64,000 nt of DNA, from positions 9,941,793-10,005,792 of the forward strand of contig OZ024798.1 in the NCBI GenBank assembly GCA_964017045.1, in the 5' to 3' direction. The DNA is from Omphiscola glabra (taxonomy: Eukaryota > Mollusca > Gastropoda > Lymnaeidae). Shown here one piece after another: positions 12,226 to 24,353 of the stretch. A model generated the notes under the pieces. It saw nothing but the letters and a program-made list of their open reading frames with translations, ran no database searches and was not told the origin of the DNA. Within the stretch, counting starts at the first letter, position 1. Each line of letters opens with the position of its first letter. Position numbers and translations under genes: made by a program.

Positions 12226-14076
12226 TATCATTTTAAGCATTAACCTCAATGTTAGAATTGTGTTTTGTATAAAAACAATATATTTTAACTATACTATATT
12301 TAAACCTGATGTAAATATGCTTTTTATCCCATTATTATATTGCTCTACTTTTAAGTGAAGGCGATCTTGCCCTTCTTATAGCATTATGATTAAAATTTAA
12401 TAGATGTTAAATGGCTCAAACGACACGCATATTCCCAGAATGACCTTTTCGTGATTTCAAAGTCGTAAAAAAACATTATTTTTTTTTTAAATTATTTCTT
12501 AAAAATATGATTGCTTTGTGTTTTTAATTGTTTACTGTCATCTAAAAACACCAGACACAATTTAAGGTTTGTAAATGTTTAGTGTTTTATTTGTAAAAAA
12601 TAAAAACATGAAATTTATCTTTAGTCTAACATTTACAAGTTGCTCTTTTCTCACTCCAAAAAAAAATTTGCTATTTATTAAGGAAAACAAATTGGTACTA
12701 AATGTTTTTTTTTGTTTTTAATATTTAAAATAGAAATATGCTGATCAAGAAATATTTTTTTCAATATTTCCAGACAATTATTATTTAGATAATTTAGAAT
12801 AAGAGTGTAAACAATTTACTTTACATTTGATGTTGTTGGTTTTTGTTTACATTACAAGGTCGATAAAAATTTGGTTTTAAAAGTTGTGTGTGTGTGGGGA
12901 GGGGGGTACATTTTAATATCAGTATCACCACTACCCAATCATCAGTGACGTCGTTTTGATAAGCTCGGGGGGGGGGCATTTGCCCACCTCACCCCACCCC
13001 CGAATTTGAAGTTTTTTATTTAAATTGCTATGTACTGTGGCGCCTCCAGTAATAAACTTAACAAGTTTTAGTTTTGCCACACACCCCCCCCCCACTCTTC
13101 CTTGAAAATAACCCTGAAATGACGCCCCTGCATATTATGTTACAGTGTAATCTTTGGTATGGATTTTAATTTAAAAATTGATAACCATATTCTTAAAATA
13201 CACAGAAATAAGCGATGAACTATTTTTTTTTAATAATTGAAATGATTTCTTGGTAAAAAGTTGCCGGGACAATATACTTTATATAAGAATGAGCTATAGG
13301 GACATAACGCTTAAAAGCCGAAAATATTTTGATACGTCCGGACTCTTAAAAACAATCATAGTTATTTTCTATTATTTTATGGAAATCAAATAAATTTACA
13401 TGCGCACAAAATATTATATTTCCGCTTTTATTTTAGCAAAGGCTTAAGTATTAATATTATAAATTACAAATACATATTAAGAAACAACTAAGGAACTATC
13501 TTAAGCATTTTATATGCGTTTGTAAGTTATGAAAAAAAAATTAAATAGAAAAAATATTATCAAAGAAATACACAGCAATCATATTTTTCGGGAAAACCTA
13601 AACATCAGTTGTTGTTAGTGCGTTTTTAGCGCGTTACCAATAAGGCGAAATAAAATTAAAATTAATAAGTTCTAAATAATCACACAAATGACGTCATAGT
13701 GCGAATTGCCTATTTAGCCAAAGCTCTAATTTTCTTTGATTTAATAACCGAGCGTGAAATTTATCGGGAAAACACAAACATTTGTCGTTTTGTATTGCGT
13801 TGTTTTTAGTGCGAAATTTAATTTAAAATTATGTTAATTGCCAAAATGACGTCTGCTGTAATTAGTATGAGGCTTCATTATTTTACATGTATTATCTAAT
13901 ATCTTTGAATTACTATTAATTAAAAAGAAATCAGATTGATTTTATGAATTATAGAACTTAAGTATTTACATCAATGTAAGTATTTGGTAAAAACGACGTT
14001 AAATTGTAAGGATCTATCATATTTTTGGATTTGATTATATGAAAAACTTGAAAACTATTTTATTGCTGATCTAGAC
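12226..14076. other. AT-rich intergenic and probable Helitron 5' leader
   Basis: No gene. It contains G/C runs (about 12900-12907, 12967-12973, 13084-13092) and two related blocks at 13580-13700 and 13755-13860 (each with GGGAAAAC followed by AAACAT, then TTGTTTTTAG or related words, then TGACGTC). The true 5' end of the Helitron downstream probably lies here, but I could not identify its 5' TC terminus. Confidence 0.45.
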
Positions 14077-14658
14077 ATGGATGAGAACAAAAGTTCCGAA
14101 GAGAGAAAGCGTTACCTGAGCAAAGAAAGACAAAGTAGATGGAGAGAAAAACAAAGACGGGTGTCACGTAAGCGACTACGAGAAAGAAGCGCTGATGTAT
14201 ATAGACGGGAAGTAGGACAAGAACTGACATCTGAAGATCAAGTGAGACGAAAGGCAAAAGCTGCGAGAAAGCGCCGCAGCATAGTAAGAATCGCAGCCGC
14301 AAAAAGTCAAACGATAAGAAATGAAGCTATACATTTTGCTGAAGATCGGGTTCAGACTTATGATTGTGGACAAATGAATATCATTAGCCAGTATTGCAGT
14401 TCTATGAACTTTTTCAAGGAACGTCCAGCAGATGGAAAATTTACGAGTTGCTGTAGGAAAGGCAAAATTAAATTGCCGATACCAACCGATATTCACGGGG
14501 TAGAGCTTGCCTGTCCCGGCTTTCTTCAAAAACTTTTATCGGATCCAAAATATCCGGGTCATTTTAATTTTCGTGAAAACATTCGCTCATACAACAACGG
14601 AGCGTCATTTGCCTCCCTGGGAGCGAAAATTATCGATGTTCCAGGTCGCGGTCCCTAG
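14077..14658 (+). pseudogene. Helitron protein, N-terminal segment
   Basis: A 193-residue frame. It begins with a very basic, Arg/Lys/Glu-rich stretch (MDENKSSEERKRYLSKERQ, then RKRRS repeats), then a degenerate zinc-binding block (QYCSSMNFFKERPADGKFTS followed by CC), and the family motif FRENIRSYNNGASFASLGAK ending PGRGP. In intact relatives PGRGP is followed by a segment containing RIHGQIYH and a YGQLY motif. Here PGRGP meets TAG, then IDSTQALDFRAQHPANDR continues in the same frame, so a block of some tens of residues was deleted between the two. The frame shifts by one base in the T run near 14750. Confidence 0.88.
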
Positions 14659-14704
14659 ATAGATAGTACACAGGCTTTGGATTTCCGAGCACAGCATCCC
14701 GCTA

Positions 14705-16903
14705 ATGATCGATGTCTTCCACACATTTTGGATAGAATCGACCGTTTTTTTTAGAAAAAGTAACAGAATCGCACAATCATACCAAATGCTGCGCGAAGTA
14801 GAAGCTAAAGCAAAAATAAAGGCGGCAGCAAATGGAGATACAATTTCTGTCGTTAGCATGGTATTCCGTCGAGACCGCCAGTCAGACCAGCGACTTTACA
14901 ATGCTCCAAAATCGAATGAAATCGCCATGGTGTTTGTAAACGAAGATGGCGAACCTCCATTTGAACGTGACATACGAATATACCCAAGGAATCCTAAAAA
15001 TCGAAAAAATCAATTTGTCAACATCAATGTTATGAGTCCAAACTTGGATCCAATGACTTATGCCATTCTTTTCCCATATGGGCAGCCTGGATGGCAGCCT
15101 AACTGGGTGTGTGATGCGTACGAGGGAGTGCTATGAAATAAAGTTCGGCACAAAGTCACCATGCTTCAATATAAAGCGGCTCAGACAGCAATTCGCGCTA
15201 AATTTAATCCTGTTATGGGTGCAGAGAAACTGAGACAGCAGTGGTTGGTCAATTCTTACCTCCAAGTTGAAGCAAACAATTTGAATTACATTCGAAGTCA
15301 TCAGCAAAAGCTTCGAGCAGAAAACTACCAGGGACTTGCTGATCATTTATCTAACTTAGCCGATAACACAAATGTTGCACCGGGAGTAGCTGTGATACTG
15401 CCTTCAAGCTTTGAAGGATCACCGCGAAACATGAGGGAACGTTGCCACGATGCAATGTCAATATGTAATAAATGGGGTGCTCCTGATCTCTTTATCACGT
15501 TTACAGCAAATCCAAACTGGCCTGAAATAAAACAAAACTTGAAATCATGTGAGCAGACAAGTGATCGCCCTGATTTGGTAGCTCGCGTCTTCAAGCTCAA
15601 GTTAAAGTCTTTGATGGAGGATTTAACGGTGCATGGAGTTTTTGGTCAATCAGAAGCTTTTGTTTACAGCATCGAGTTTCAAAAACGTGGTTTACCACAT
15701 GCACACATTATGATTACGCTACGAGCAGCGGAGAAATTTACAACCCCTGAACGGATCAATCAGTTTGTTTGTGCTGAAATCCCAGATGGAGTTGAAAACC
15801 CAAGACTTTATGAAATCGTCACTCGCTGTATGCTGCACGGTCCATGCGGAAACATCTATCAGTGCGCACCATGTATGGAAGATGGTGTCTGCCAGAAGAA
15901 GTTTCCGAAGCCTTTCATTCAAGAGACTGTTCCGAATTTCGAGGGATACCCTCTTTACCGTCGTCGGTGCGGTATGCAGGTTAAAGTTAGAGGAATAGAA
16001 ATGGACAATAGTCATGTTGTCCCCTATAATCCATACCTATTACTAAAGTACAACGCTCACATTAATATTGAGGTTTGCACATCGCTTAAAGCCATTAAAT
16101 ACATATATAAGTACATTTTTAAAGGATTCGATTGTGCAAATATTAAAATCACGACAGGAGACCAGCAGGAGCTAAGGTACAATGAAATTGACAACTTCAT
16201 AGATACCCGCTATGTTAGTGCTCCAGAAGCAAGGTGGAGACTGCTCGAATCAAAAATGCATGACCGATCACATGTTGTTATGCGACTTCCGATACATCTC
16301 CCGAATCAGCAGAGAATCATGTTCGAGAAAGGAAATGAAGAAGAGGCTTTGCTGGCAGCTCAAACTAGCAGAACAAAGCTCGAGTCTTGGTTTCAGCTCA
16401 ACATAAATGATAACAACGCACGACAGTAGCTGTACACTGAAATCCCTTACCACTATGTTTATGTTCGTGGAAACTGGCAGCTACGACACAGAGGTGGAAC
16501 TAAGATTGTTTCACGAATGTTCACAATTGGCATAAAAGATCAGGAGAGATTTTTCCTAAGGCTGCTATTGCTTCATGTTCGAGGTGCCACAAGTTTTGAG
16601 TTCATTCGTACTTTCAATGGAGTAGTTTATGACACCTTTAAGGAAGCAGCGGCAGCACGTGGGCTTCTGGAAAGTGATGCTGAATGGAGTCGCTGTTTAG
16701 CTGAAGCAATAATCTTTCATATGCCAATACAACTTCGAGAAACTTTTGCATATATATGTTGCTTTTGTCAACCTTCAAGGCCTATAGATATATGGAACCA
16801 GTATTCTGCTGACATGGCTCTCGATTATCAAAGAAACCACGATGACGATGCAGCAAAGAACTTAGCCCTCCATGACATAAATGCAATATTAAAGCATCAC
16901 TGA
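14705..16903 (+). pseudogene. Helitron Rep (HUH nuclease) region with two internal stops
   Basis: From about 14754 one frame runs through to 16903, broken only by TGA at 15134-15136 and TAG at 16427-16429, and ended by TGA at 16901-16903. It includes QSYQMLREVE, the YAILFPYGQPGW block, the Helitron_like_N domain, the HUH motif GLPHAHIMITL near 15696, a Cys-rich block (CMLHGPCG, CAPCMEDG), and the two-tyrosine motif YIYKYIFKG near 16100. This is the domain that nicks and joins DNA strands in rolling-circle transposition. All three stops are single-base changes of plausible sense codons, which points to decay after insertion and not to exon structure. Confidence 0.93.
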
Positions 16904-16981
16904 CTTTCTTGCCCAAATCTTGGTCTGCCGATTCCTACTGGAAATCCCATAGCAGTTGAAGCATTTGATCATGTTCAAGAA

Positions 16982-18412
16982 ATGAAAGAAGCTGAACAAC
17001 AAATTAAAATGTTAAACGAAAATCAGCTTGAAGCATTTGTAAAGATTACTGGTGCTGTAGACAATGATAATCTAAACAAGAGATGCTTCTACCTTGATGG
17101 ACCAGGAGGTTCTGGAAAAACGTTTCTTTATAAAACATTGATGGCCTTTATTCGTGGAAGGGGTCAAAGCGTGCTTCCTTTTGCTACAACAGGAATAGCA
17201 GGCACTTTGCTTAAAGCTGGGAGAACTGTTCATAGTGGTTTTAAGCTGCCGGTGCCTCTGTTAGATAAGTCAGTTTCATCAATGAGATTAACCTCACCTG
17301 AATCGAAAATTCTGCGCGAAGCTTCCTTAATCATCATTGACGAAATCACAATGCTATCAAAGCATGGCTTGCGTTGCATTGAAAAGTTATTGCGTGAAAT
17401 TATGTGCAATGAAAAACTTTTCGGTGGCAATGTTTTCGTGGTCGGTGGTGATTTTCGACAAACACTGCCAGTTGTAGTAAGAGGAACTAGAACTGATATT
17501 GTTGAAAGCTGCATTAAATCAAGCAATTTGTGGAAGCACTTTTTTCATTTGCCTCTAACAGTCAACATGCGAAATGCTGGTCAGGAAGACCACAACAAGT
17601 GGCTGCTGCAAATCGGCATGGGTCATCATCCACCTATCGAAAGCATCTACAATGATTGCACCATTGAAATGCCTCAGCCAATGATCGAAACCAGTGATAT
17701 TATCGCTTCCATTTTCGGAACACACATTTCTGAGATGTCGCTTAATGAATTGGCGAAGCGTGTAATTATAGCGCCTACAAATAATCAAACTCTAGAAATG
17801 AATAGAAAGATCATCGAAATGATGCCAGGACACGCCAAAATTTATTGCAGCTCTGATTCATTAATCTCAGAAGACCCTAGCGATTTTCAGAATTATCCAG
17901 TTGAATTCCTGAATCAACAAACTCCCTCAGGAATGCCACCGCACGTTCTGCTACTAAAGCCTAGAGTAATAGTTATGTTGCTGCGCAACCTGAATCCACA
18001 GAAAGGACTGTACAATGGAACTCGCATGGTTGTGAAGCAGCTGAATCACAATTTCATAACTACGGAAATCATTTCAGAGTGCAACCGTGGGCATATAGTT
18101 TTCATTCCGAGAATTGATTTGGCTCCATCAGATACAACACTGCCGTTTATTCTGAAGCGTCGGCAATTTCCCATCATTCCTTCTTATGCGATCACAATAA
18201 ATAAATCACAAGGACAAACATTTGACCACGTCGGTATCGATCTCCAGACTGCAGTATTCTCATATGGTCAGCTCTACGTTGCATTGTCCCGATCAAGGAA
18301 CCCAACACAAATAAAAGTCCACATTACAGAAAACCCACAGCAAGGAAAGCTGCTGAAAGATGGTCGCCATTTTACTCGAAATATAGTTTTCCATGAAGTT
18401 TTCCAGATGTAA
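16982..18412 (+). pseudogene. Helitron PIF1-like helicase region
   Basis: A 476-residue open frame, in the same frame as the Rep region upstream and split from it only by the stop at 16901. Motifs in order: Walker A GPGGSGKT (residues 40-47), Walker B IIIDEIT (about 117-123), the motif III equivalent VGGDFRQTLPV (about 154-164), and the C-terminal SF1 motifs INKSQGQTFDHVGI and QLYVALSRSR. It is the DNA helicase of the element (5'-3' SF1B, PIF1 type, as known for the family). The helicase part itself has no break, so it is better preserved than the nuclease part. Without the fused Rep domain it should not be transposition-competent. Confidence 0.92.
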
Positions 18413-18494
18413 AGACGATAATTTGCAAACGTTTAAAAGTGTTTTGTTATAAATCAGTGTGTCTTTTTTAAATTCAATATTCTGCTGTGTTTTG

Positions 18495-18523
18495 GTGGCT
18501 TAGGCCACACGGGAAGTATCTAG
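18495..18523 (+). other. Helitron 3' terminal hairpin and CTAG
   Basis: GTGGC and GCCAC pair around a TTAG loop, then 11 bases lead to CTAG, followed by host T. This is the termination signal for rolling-circle transposition in the Helitron family. Confidence 0.88.
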
Positions 18524-18778
18524 TATAATATTAATAATAGTTCAGGGTTGGGCGATGGCAGCATTTGATGCGTGTAGCAATATCTCAATGTTCAAGTAGG
18601 CTACACGTCGGTGATTAGTATATAGGTAGTTTTAAGACTAATAAAACAATGTGTTCAACATTCTACTGCATTTCAGTCCTAAGAAAAAAAATTAAAGTAT
18701 ACAATACATCACAATAGGATTTTAGATGTTGAGTCTTCGCAAAATCAGTAGTATGTCTTCCATTATTACTCCGGTACA

Positions 18779-18957
18779 CCATCATCATCATCATCATCTA
18801 TGGCGCTATATAGGGCCCTGGCCTGCTCCACTACATCCTACCTTTCGGAACGATCCATGGCTTTCCGCCTCCATGCGCGAACCACCAACTGGTGAAAATC
18901 CTCTACATCGTTGATCCAGCTCAGTTTTGGACGACCGGTGAGTCTGGGTCTCATATA
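18779..18957 (-). pseudogene. LINE 3' tail
   Basis: On the - strand this reads RPRLTGRPKLSWINDVEDF, HQLVVRAWRRKAMDRSER and DVVEQARAL, the standard C-terminus of a LINE endonuclease-RT protein, and ends in a short (ATG)n microsatellite tail (the CAT repeat at 18779-18800 on the + strand). Only the last ~60 codons are present, so it is a severely 5'-truncated insertion. It sits in a sequence block (18700-18780) related to 8110-8200 and 10130-10210. Confidence 0.85.
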
Positions 18958-20040
18958 TATTCCAATATTTATATTTATATGTATAAATCTTCTTCTTCTA
19001 TATTTTGAGGGCCCGCGATCAATGTATTGATCATTCTGGCGTGTTCGTTTCAGAGGGGTTCGCGATGTAACTGTCTATGATTTTAAAGGGGATACTTCAA
19101 TTGTTGCAAGGGCTACTCAGTGATGGTATAATGAGCTGGGGTTGGAAGACAGGAGGCAACAAACGCAAATGTGTCAAGTGTAGTCGCTTCCACTGTTACT
19201 CTTGGAAGCTTGCTCCGCATAAGTAATATATTATGGCTTCCTTCCGCCTTAGCGAAACTATGGAGTAGCTTATTGACACTTCATCAAATGGCTTACGAGG
19301 CCGATCGTGGAACTGCATCTCAGGCTGCACCTCTCGCGGGCGAACTTTAAGCTTCTGCTGAACTTTGGCTTATACTTATATTATGTAAACTTTAATTTAA
19401 ATTAATCCTCTTTTGTTAATCTGCTGTATTGGAGAAGGATTCATCTGAGAAGTTTAAATTTGTATTACAGTCTTTAACTAATCAAAGCTTAAATATACTG
19501 TTTTATTTACATAACTTTTTGTGTCTTATCATACTGTCTGCAAAGAAATATTTTAATTGCATAAAATTACATTCACGGCTGGCACATTTTGGCTGAGGGG
19601 AATAGATTTTGTCACTTCTAAGACCGGAAAACATCATACCGCATTACGCAATGTTTATATTTTTAATAATTTTTTTATTAAAACATAGCTTCTAAAAAAT
19701 GTATTTCCGAATATATAGAGCAGTAAAATTGGTTTGTAAAATCGTTCGTAAAATAAAGTTGCAAACACGTTTTAGTCTAGGTTAAAGCCCACTGTGCTGG
19801 CTCACATGAACGTAGAACCACCAAACAGCTGTTTTGGAACACGACAACGGAATACCAGTATGATTTATTAATATCTAAATGAGATTGGCCAGACTGTACG
19901 CCCGGATGTTCTATAAATAGATGTCCGCCTTGAATGACAAATTCTATTGTTTCGACATTCTAAGATATGAAAACAATCCGAGCTGTCGAGGATTTAGAGC
20001 AGTTTTATCAAAGAGAAGTGGATAGTGTTCAACAAACAAG
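18958..20040. other. Intergenic, no gene seen
   Basis: No gene. The part 19000-19360 is less AT-rich and looks like an unclassified repeat, but I cannot assign it to a family. Confidence 0.5.
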
Positions 20041-20270
20041 CGGCTCTAATAGTCAGTGTTAACAGCGCTAATGTCCAGTGTTAACATCTCTAATGACAAA
20101 TGTTAACAGCTCTATTGTCAAGTTTTAACAGCTCTAATGTCCAGTGTTAACAGCTCTAATGTCCAGTGTTAACATCTCTAATGTCCAGTGTTAACAGCTC
20201 TAATGTCCAGTGTAAACATCTCTCATGTCAAGTGTTAACAGCTCCAATGGCAAGTGTTAACAAGTGAACG
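20041..20270. repeat. 22-bp minisatellite
   Basis: About ten copies of a unit with core CTCTAATGTCCAGTGTTAAC, with single-base variants (GTCAAGT, CATCTC). Confidence 0.95.
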
Positions 20271-20736
20271 TTTACAACACGTACCTGTAGTTCACACTTT
20301 CAAAGTTGCAAATAAGACAACTTTATGAACATCATTAATACCTTATTACATTATTAACACAATTTCATCGTCTGCTGTGATTTTTAGTTGGACGAACTAA
20401 TTTGAATAAAACTAAATCTCATCGGGTCGTTAAACCTCACCAGACACCGAGACTTAGTGGCGTAGGAAATGTCGTATCATTGGGATTTGGGGGAGATTGG
20501 GCATCAAAGAAGTCCAACCGCGTCAAACAGACAAACAAACAAATGGACAAACAAACAAACAAGGAAAAAAAAGTCACGTTGAATAAAAGTTGGTTTAAAA
20601 AAATGTTAAATTGTACAATCACATGTCTGACTGTGGCCCAAGCCTTGAAATACAATCTGAAAAGGTGTAACGTTTAGATTTATATCATGTTACAAAAATG
20701 CTCACCACTAAATTTTTCAGAACTTGGCTATGCTGT

Positions 20737-21056
20737 TAAATTTCTCTGACCTTTTTTACGTTGTTCAATTTCTCTGATCTAGGTCACGTTGTTCAATTTC
20801 TCTGACCTTGGTCACTTTGTTCAATTTCTCTGACCTTAATCACGTCGTTCAATTTCTCTGATCTTGGTTACGGTGTTCAATTTCTCTGATCTTGTTTACG
20901 TTGTTCAATTTCTCTGACCGTGGCTACGTTGTTCAATTTCTCTGACCTTAATCACGTCGTTCAATTTCTCTGACCTTAATCACGTCGTTCAATTTCTCTG
21001 ACCTTGTTTACGTTGTTCAATTTCTCTGACCGTGGTTACGTTGTTCAATTTTCTCG
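20737..21056. repeat. 25-bp minisatellite
   Basis: About twelve copies of a unit with core TTCAATTTCTCTGACCTT followed by a variable seven-base segment (GGTCACG, AATCACG, GTTTACG). Confidence 0.95.
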
Positions 21057-21159
21057 ACGGGACGTTTCCATCTTGGCTTAGCTGACAACATCTGCTTAGC
21101 TACCCCGACGTAAAAGACCACTGTGTTTGTAAATTATAAAGCGCTTATCAGTTGTATAA

Positions 21160-21505
21160 CAGATGCAGACTCAGATACATAGACATTTGCAGAAGAGATA
21201 TGAAGGCGGCTAACATCAACATCTCAAATTGGGAGGACTTGGCGGAGGATCGATCCACATGGCGGGGAATCGTGAAGGAAGGTTCACTACGTGCCGAGGA
21301 GGTCTACAGGGCGGAAGCAGCTGTGAAGAGAGCGCGGAGAAAGGCAAGTAAACACTACTCCACCGCATTCGTGTGCGGGACATGCACAAGAGACTGCCAT
21401 TCAAGGATCGGTCTCATTAGCCACACGAAGAGCTGCAACCAGACAAGATAATCTATCGTCTCTCGTAGACGGAAAGATGCCATACATACAGATGCAGATA
21501 AGATG
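21160..21505 (+). pseudogene. LINE 3' end with zinc-finger tail
   Basis: The frame reads LRYIDICRRDMKAANINIS, WEDLAEDRSTWRGIVKEG, a basic RRAR/KRARRKAS stretch and CGTCTRDCHSRIGLISHTKS, the C-terminal Cys/His cluster found after the RT domain of a common animal LINE family. All of the RT and endonuclease is missing, so the copy is 5'-truncated. It abuts the 25-bp minisatellite. The family differs in sequence from the LINE at 10281-12225 but has the same tail architecture. Confidence 0.85.
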
Positions 21506-21551
21506 CAACAGCGCATACAAAATTCGAAACGCTTATGTGTTTTCATAGTGA

Positions 21552-22074
21552 TTCACATAGCATCCAACACACTAACATGTAACACACTAACATATCAAAC
21601 ACTAACACGTGACACACTAATATGTAAAACACTAACATCCAAAAAAAAGCACTAATATGGGACACGTTAACATGTGACACACTAACATGGGACACACAAA
21701 TATGGGACACACTAACACGTGACATACTAATATGTAACACACTAACATCCAACACACTAACTTGTAACATACTAGCATGTCACACTAACTAGCATGTAAC
21801 ATACTAATATGTGACACACTAACATAGGACACACTAATATGTGACACACTAAAATAGGACACATTAATATGTGACACACTACCATAAGACACACTAATAT
21901 CTGAAACACTAACATAGGACACACTAACATGCGACCCACTAACATGTGAAACACTAAAATGTGACTCAATAACATGGGATACACTAACATGTGACACAAT
22001 AACACGGGACGCACTGACATGCGACACACTAACATGTAACACACCAACATTTAAAACGGTACCCTTGAACATCC
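21552..22074. repeat. ~15-16 bp minisatellite (GACACACTAACATG unit)
   Basis: More than 30 degenerate copies of a unit with core GACACACTAACATGT. Hydrophobic Val/Ser/His-rich frames on the - strand are readings of this array and are not genes. The same unit occurs inverted at 25391-25492. Confidence 0.95.
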
Positions 22075-22198
22075 TAACATTTAAGATAACTCATAAGGAC
22101 CATGTCATCACGATAAAAACAGAAAGCACATTGAACATTTGACCACTGATTGATTCCACAATAAGAACAAACCCTTAAAAACAAAGTTTTTCTTTATA

Positions 22199-22385
22199 AA
22201 CCTTCCTAATGCCGCGACCTTCTAATACAGTTCTTAAATGTTTTTGCGACCACCAATCACAAAATTTTCGTCTTTAGTACTTCATTCTTGTATAGTATAG
22301 GTGTTTTCCGAGGGTCTTAGGCGACCCATGGGAAAGGGTCGTTCGACCCCCAAAGGGGTCGCGACCCACAGGTTGAGAACCGCTG
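22199..22385. mobile_element. SPIN-like hAT MITE, copy B
   Basis: The body and right end match the family (GCGACCCATGGGAAAGGGTC, then GGTTGAGAACCGCTG). The left end is eroded: only AACCTTCCTAATGCCGCGACC remains and the terminal TTCTC is lost. No clear target duplication survives. Confidence 0.8.
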
Positions 22386-22977
22386 GTATAAACCCTTTAT
22401 AGAATTTAATAGGGATTAATGGGAAGTGAGGCTGAAAATTTAACAAAACATGTATACAAGTAACGTACTTTATAAAAATCCCAGTTAGTGCTTTCCACCC
22501 CCCCCCCCCCCAGTCTCGCAACCACACAATTTTTTTCATGCTTCTAATGTCCTAACCACTTTTAAAAGTTATAATGGACTACGATGAGTCGATTGTTTTG
22601 TCACATGATAAGCGTGAATTCGATCAAGACTTCCGGCAGGCTGTCTGCAACACACTAGTCGCTCACAATTTTTTCTTCAAACAACTTTCTTCCTTTCATC
22701 ATAACTGAATTATAATTATTGTCACATTTAATGAATGTCGTTTAAAGAAACGCGTGTGTTCGAGAATATTTTGAAAAGTAAAACTTTTCATTAACATTGG
22801 GGAGGCGCTGATGGAGACAAACATTTTGCTGTAAAATTAATGATAATGGCTGATCAGTTGTTGTCTGTTGTTATGTGTTGTTATGTGTAGCATAGGCTAC
22901 AGAAGGCTTACACGTATCACGTGACAAAACAAGGAAGTGACTCATCGTAGTCCATTGATGAGTCCACATTTTCTGTG
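22386..22977. other. Intergenic, no gene seen
   Basis: No gene. A C run lies at 22497-22511; the rest is AT-rich. Confidence 0.55.
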
Positions 22978-23240
22978 AAACAAAAGAAAAGAATATATTA
23001 CGCACCAAACGCACTTGCGATATTTTAAAGAATCTCATTGGCGCAGTTATCGGAAATTTTATTGCGTGAACACGGTGGAATCTGGTAGCTTTTAAACTTA
23101 TTTTTGTGGTTAGGGGGTGAGGATGGAGCTGAACATTTAAAAGAATGTGTTGTCGTCAGCAAGGAGTCTATGTGCAAGTTTCAGCTCGATGGGATAACGG
23201 GAAATTTGTCAATTTAGCCTTACGAAAATTCTGCCACAAA
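22978..23240 (-). repeat. Unclassified ~400-bp dispersed repeat, inverted partial copy
   Basis: The reverse complement matches 26025-26405 and 31351-31745 in order: CTAAATTGAC, GAGCTGAAACTTGCACATAG, CCGATAACTGCG, GAGATTCTTT, ATCGCAAGTGCGTTTGGTGC. No coding content and no family assignment. Confidence 0.75.
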
Positions 23241-23432
23241 CCCAGATAGAACCACACGAAAAGTTAAGTTTATAATATAAATATTTTATTAAAAAATATA
23301 TATTTCAAGGCAAGATGGATGCAATTAATTGTTCAATGATAGTTGGGTTGTTGTGGTGTGGAGATTTACTGTGTTACTTTTACTTCGTGCTTTGTGTTTG
23401 TGGCGTATTTGGGTGGAAATATATTTTTAGTC

Positions 23433-23629
23433 CAACGGTTCTCAGCCTGTGGGTCGCGACCCCTTTGAGGTCGAATGACTATTTCACAGGGGTCGCCTAA
23501 GACTATCGGAAAACACATATACTCTACAGTTATGGCGTATCAATAAAAAAATTGTGTTTCTTTGGGGGTCGCCACATCATGAGGAAATGTATTAAAAGGT
23601 CGGGGCACTAGAAAGGTTGAGAAGCACTG
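23433..23629. mobile_element. SPIN-like hAT MITE, copy C
   Basis: The left end CAACGGTTCTCAGCC and right end GGTTGAGAAGCACTG enclose the family interior (GGGTCGCGACCCCTTT, CACAGGGGTCGCCTAAGAC). The flanks (TTTTAGTC and CTTTAAAC) agree at only five of eight positions, so it is an older copy. Confidence 0.82.
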
Positions 23630-24244
23630 CTTTAAACTACTAGGTTCAACTTTTGAACTTTTGCCGCCTTAACATACAGTTGAGCTCAAGATTAGTACTC
23701 ACCATCGTCAAAATCGCTTGCAAGTTCTCCTCAGACAGCGCAACGCTCCTCACCAGATTTCCCCACACGACAACAAGGTTTGAAAGTGTCTTGTCTCACA
23801 AGTGCTATGTACAGAAATTCACGAGCAAAGGCTTTTAACCCAGCTTATATAAATCATGCCACCGTTTGATAATCTCCTTAAAAATCTATCCGTTTCCATA
23901 TTATTATTTTTTTTAAATCATAATTCTGTCTTTTAACAAGTCATTGCCTGGCAGATCGATCACTTCGATTTGTTTGAACTTCAGCAGGCAGCTCGTCTGC
24001 AACACAATGAAACGTTTTCTTCTTTTTTTTTTTTTTTTTTAAATATTATTATTTTTAGTTGCACTTGTTAGCAAGTTCAGAAGAACTTGGGATTCGATTG
24101 ATATAAATTTCACATACTTTAAGTTGAACTGGGGCGAGAGTTGTTGTTGTTTGTTTTTTCCTTTTCTTTACTGGAATGTCTTCATATCAGTGTTCGACAG
24201 GCTTGATTTGGCCTTGAAATCTCAGGGGTCAATCCGTCCAAAGC

Positions 24245-24353
24245 CAGCGGTTCTCAACCTGTGGGTCGCGACAATAATTAATTTTATGGTGGGGGGTGGT
24301 CACCACAACATGATGAACAGTATTGAAAGTCTCGCGGCATTAGGAAACCACCG
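24245..24353. mobile_element. SPIN-like hAT MITE, copy D, internally deleted
   Basis: It starts CAGCGGTTCTCAACCTGTGG, then jumps after GTCGCGAC to the other half (ATTAATTTTATGGTGGGG) and ends with an eroded right terminus at GGAAACCACCG. The flanks share GTCCAA on both sides, possibly the remains of an 8-bp duplication. Confidence 0.75.

Larger units (their letters stand above)
14077..18523 (+). mobile_element. Helitron (rolling-circle transposon), inactivated
   Basis: One long Rep-helicase gene followed by a diagnostic Helitron 3' end: a short hairpin (GTGGC at 18495-18499, loop TTAG, GCCAC at 18504-18508), a 15-nt spacer, and terminal CTAG (18520-18523) followed by T in the host. The protein has the Helitron N-terminal region, an HUH replication-initiator domain with two tyrosines, and a PIF1-type helicase. 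Damage: a deletion plus stop at about 14656, a one-base frameshift in the T run near 14746-14753, and in-frame stops at 15134, 16427 and 16901. There is no OTU or endonuclease domain, so it is a canonical Helitron and not a Helentron/Helitron2. The 5' boundary is unresolved; 14077 is the first ATG. Confidence 0.93.
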
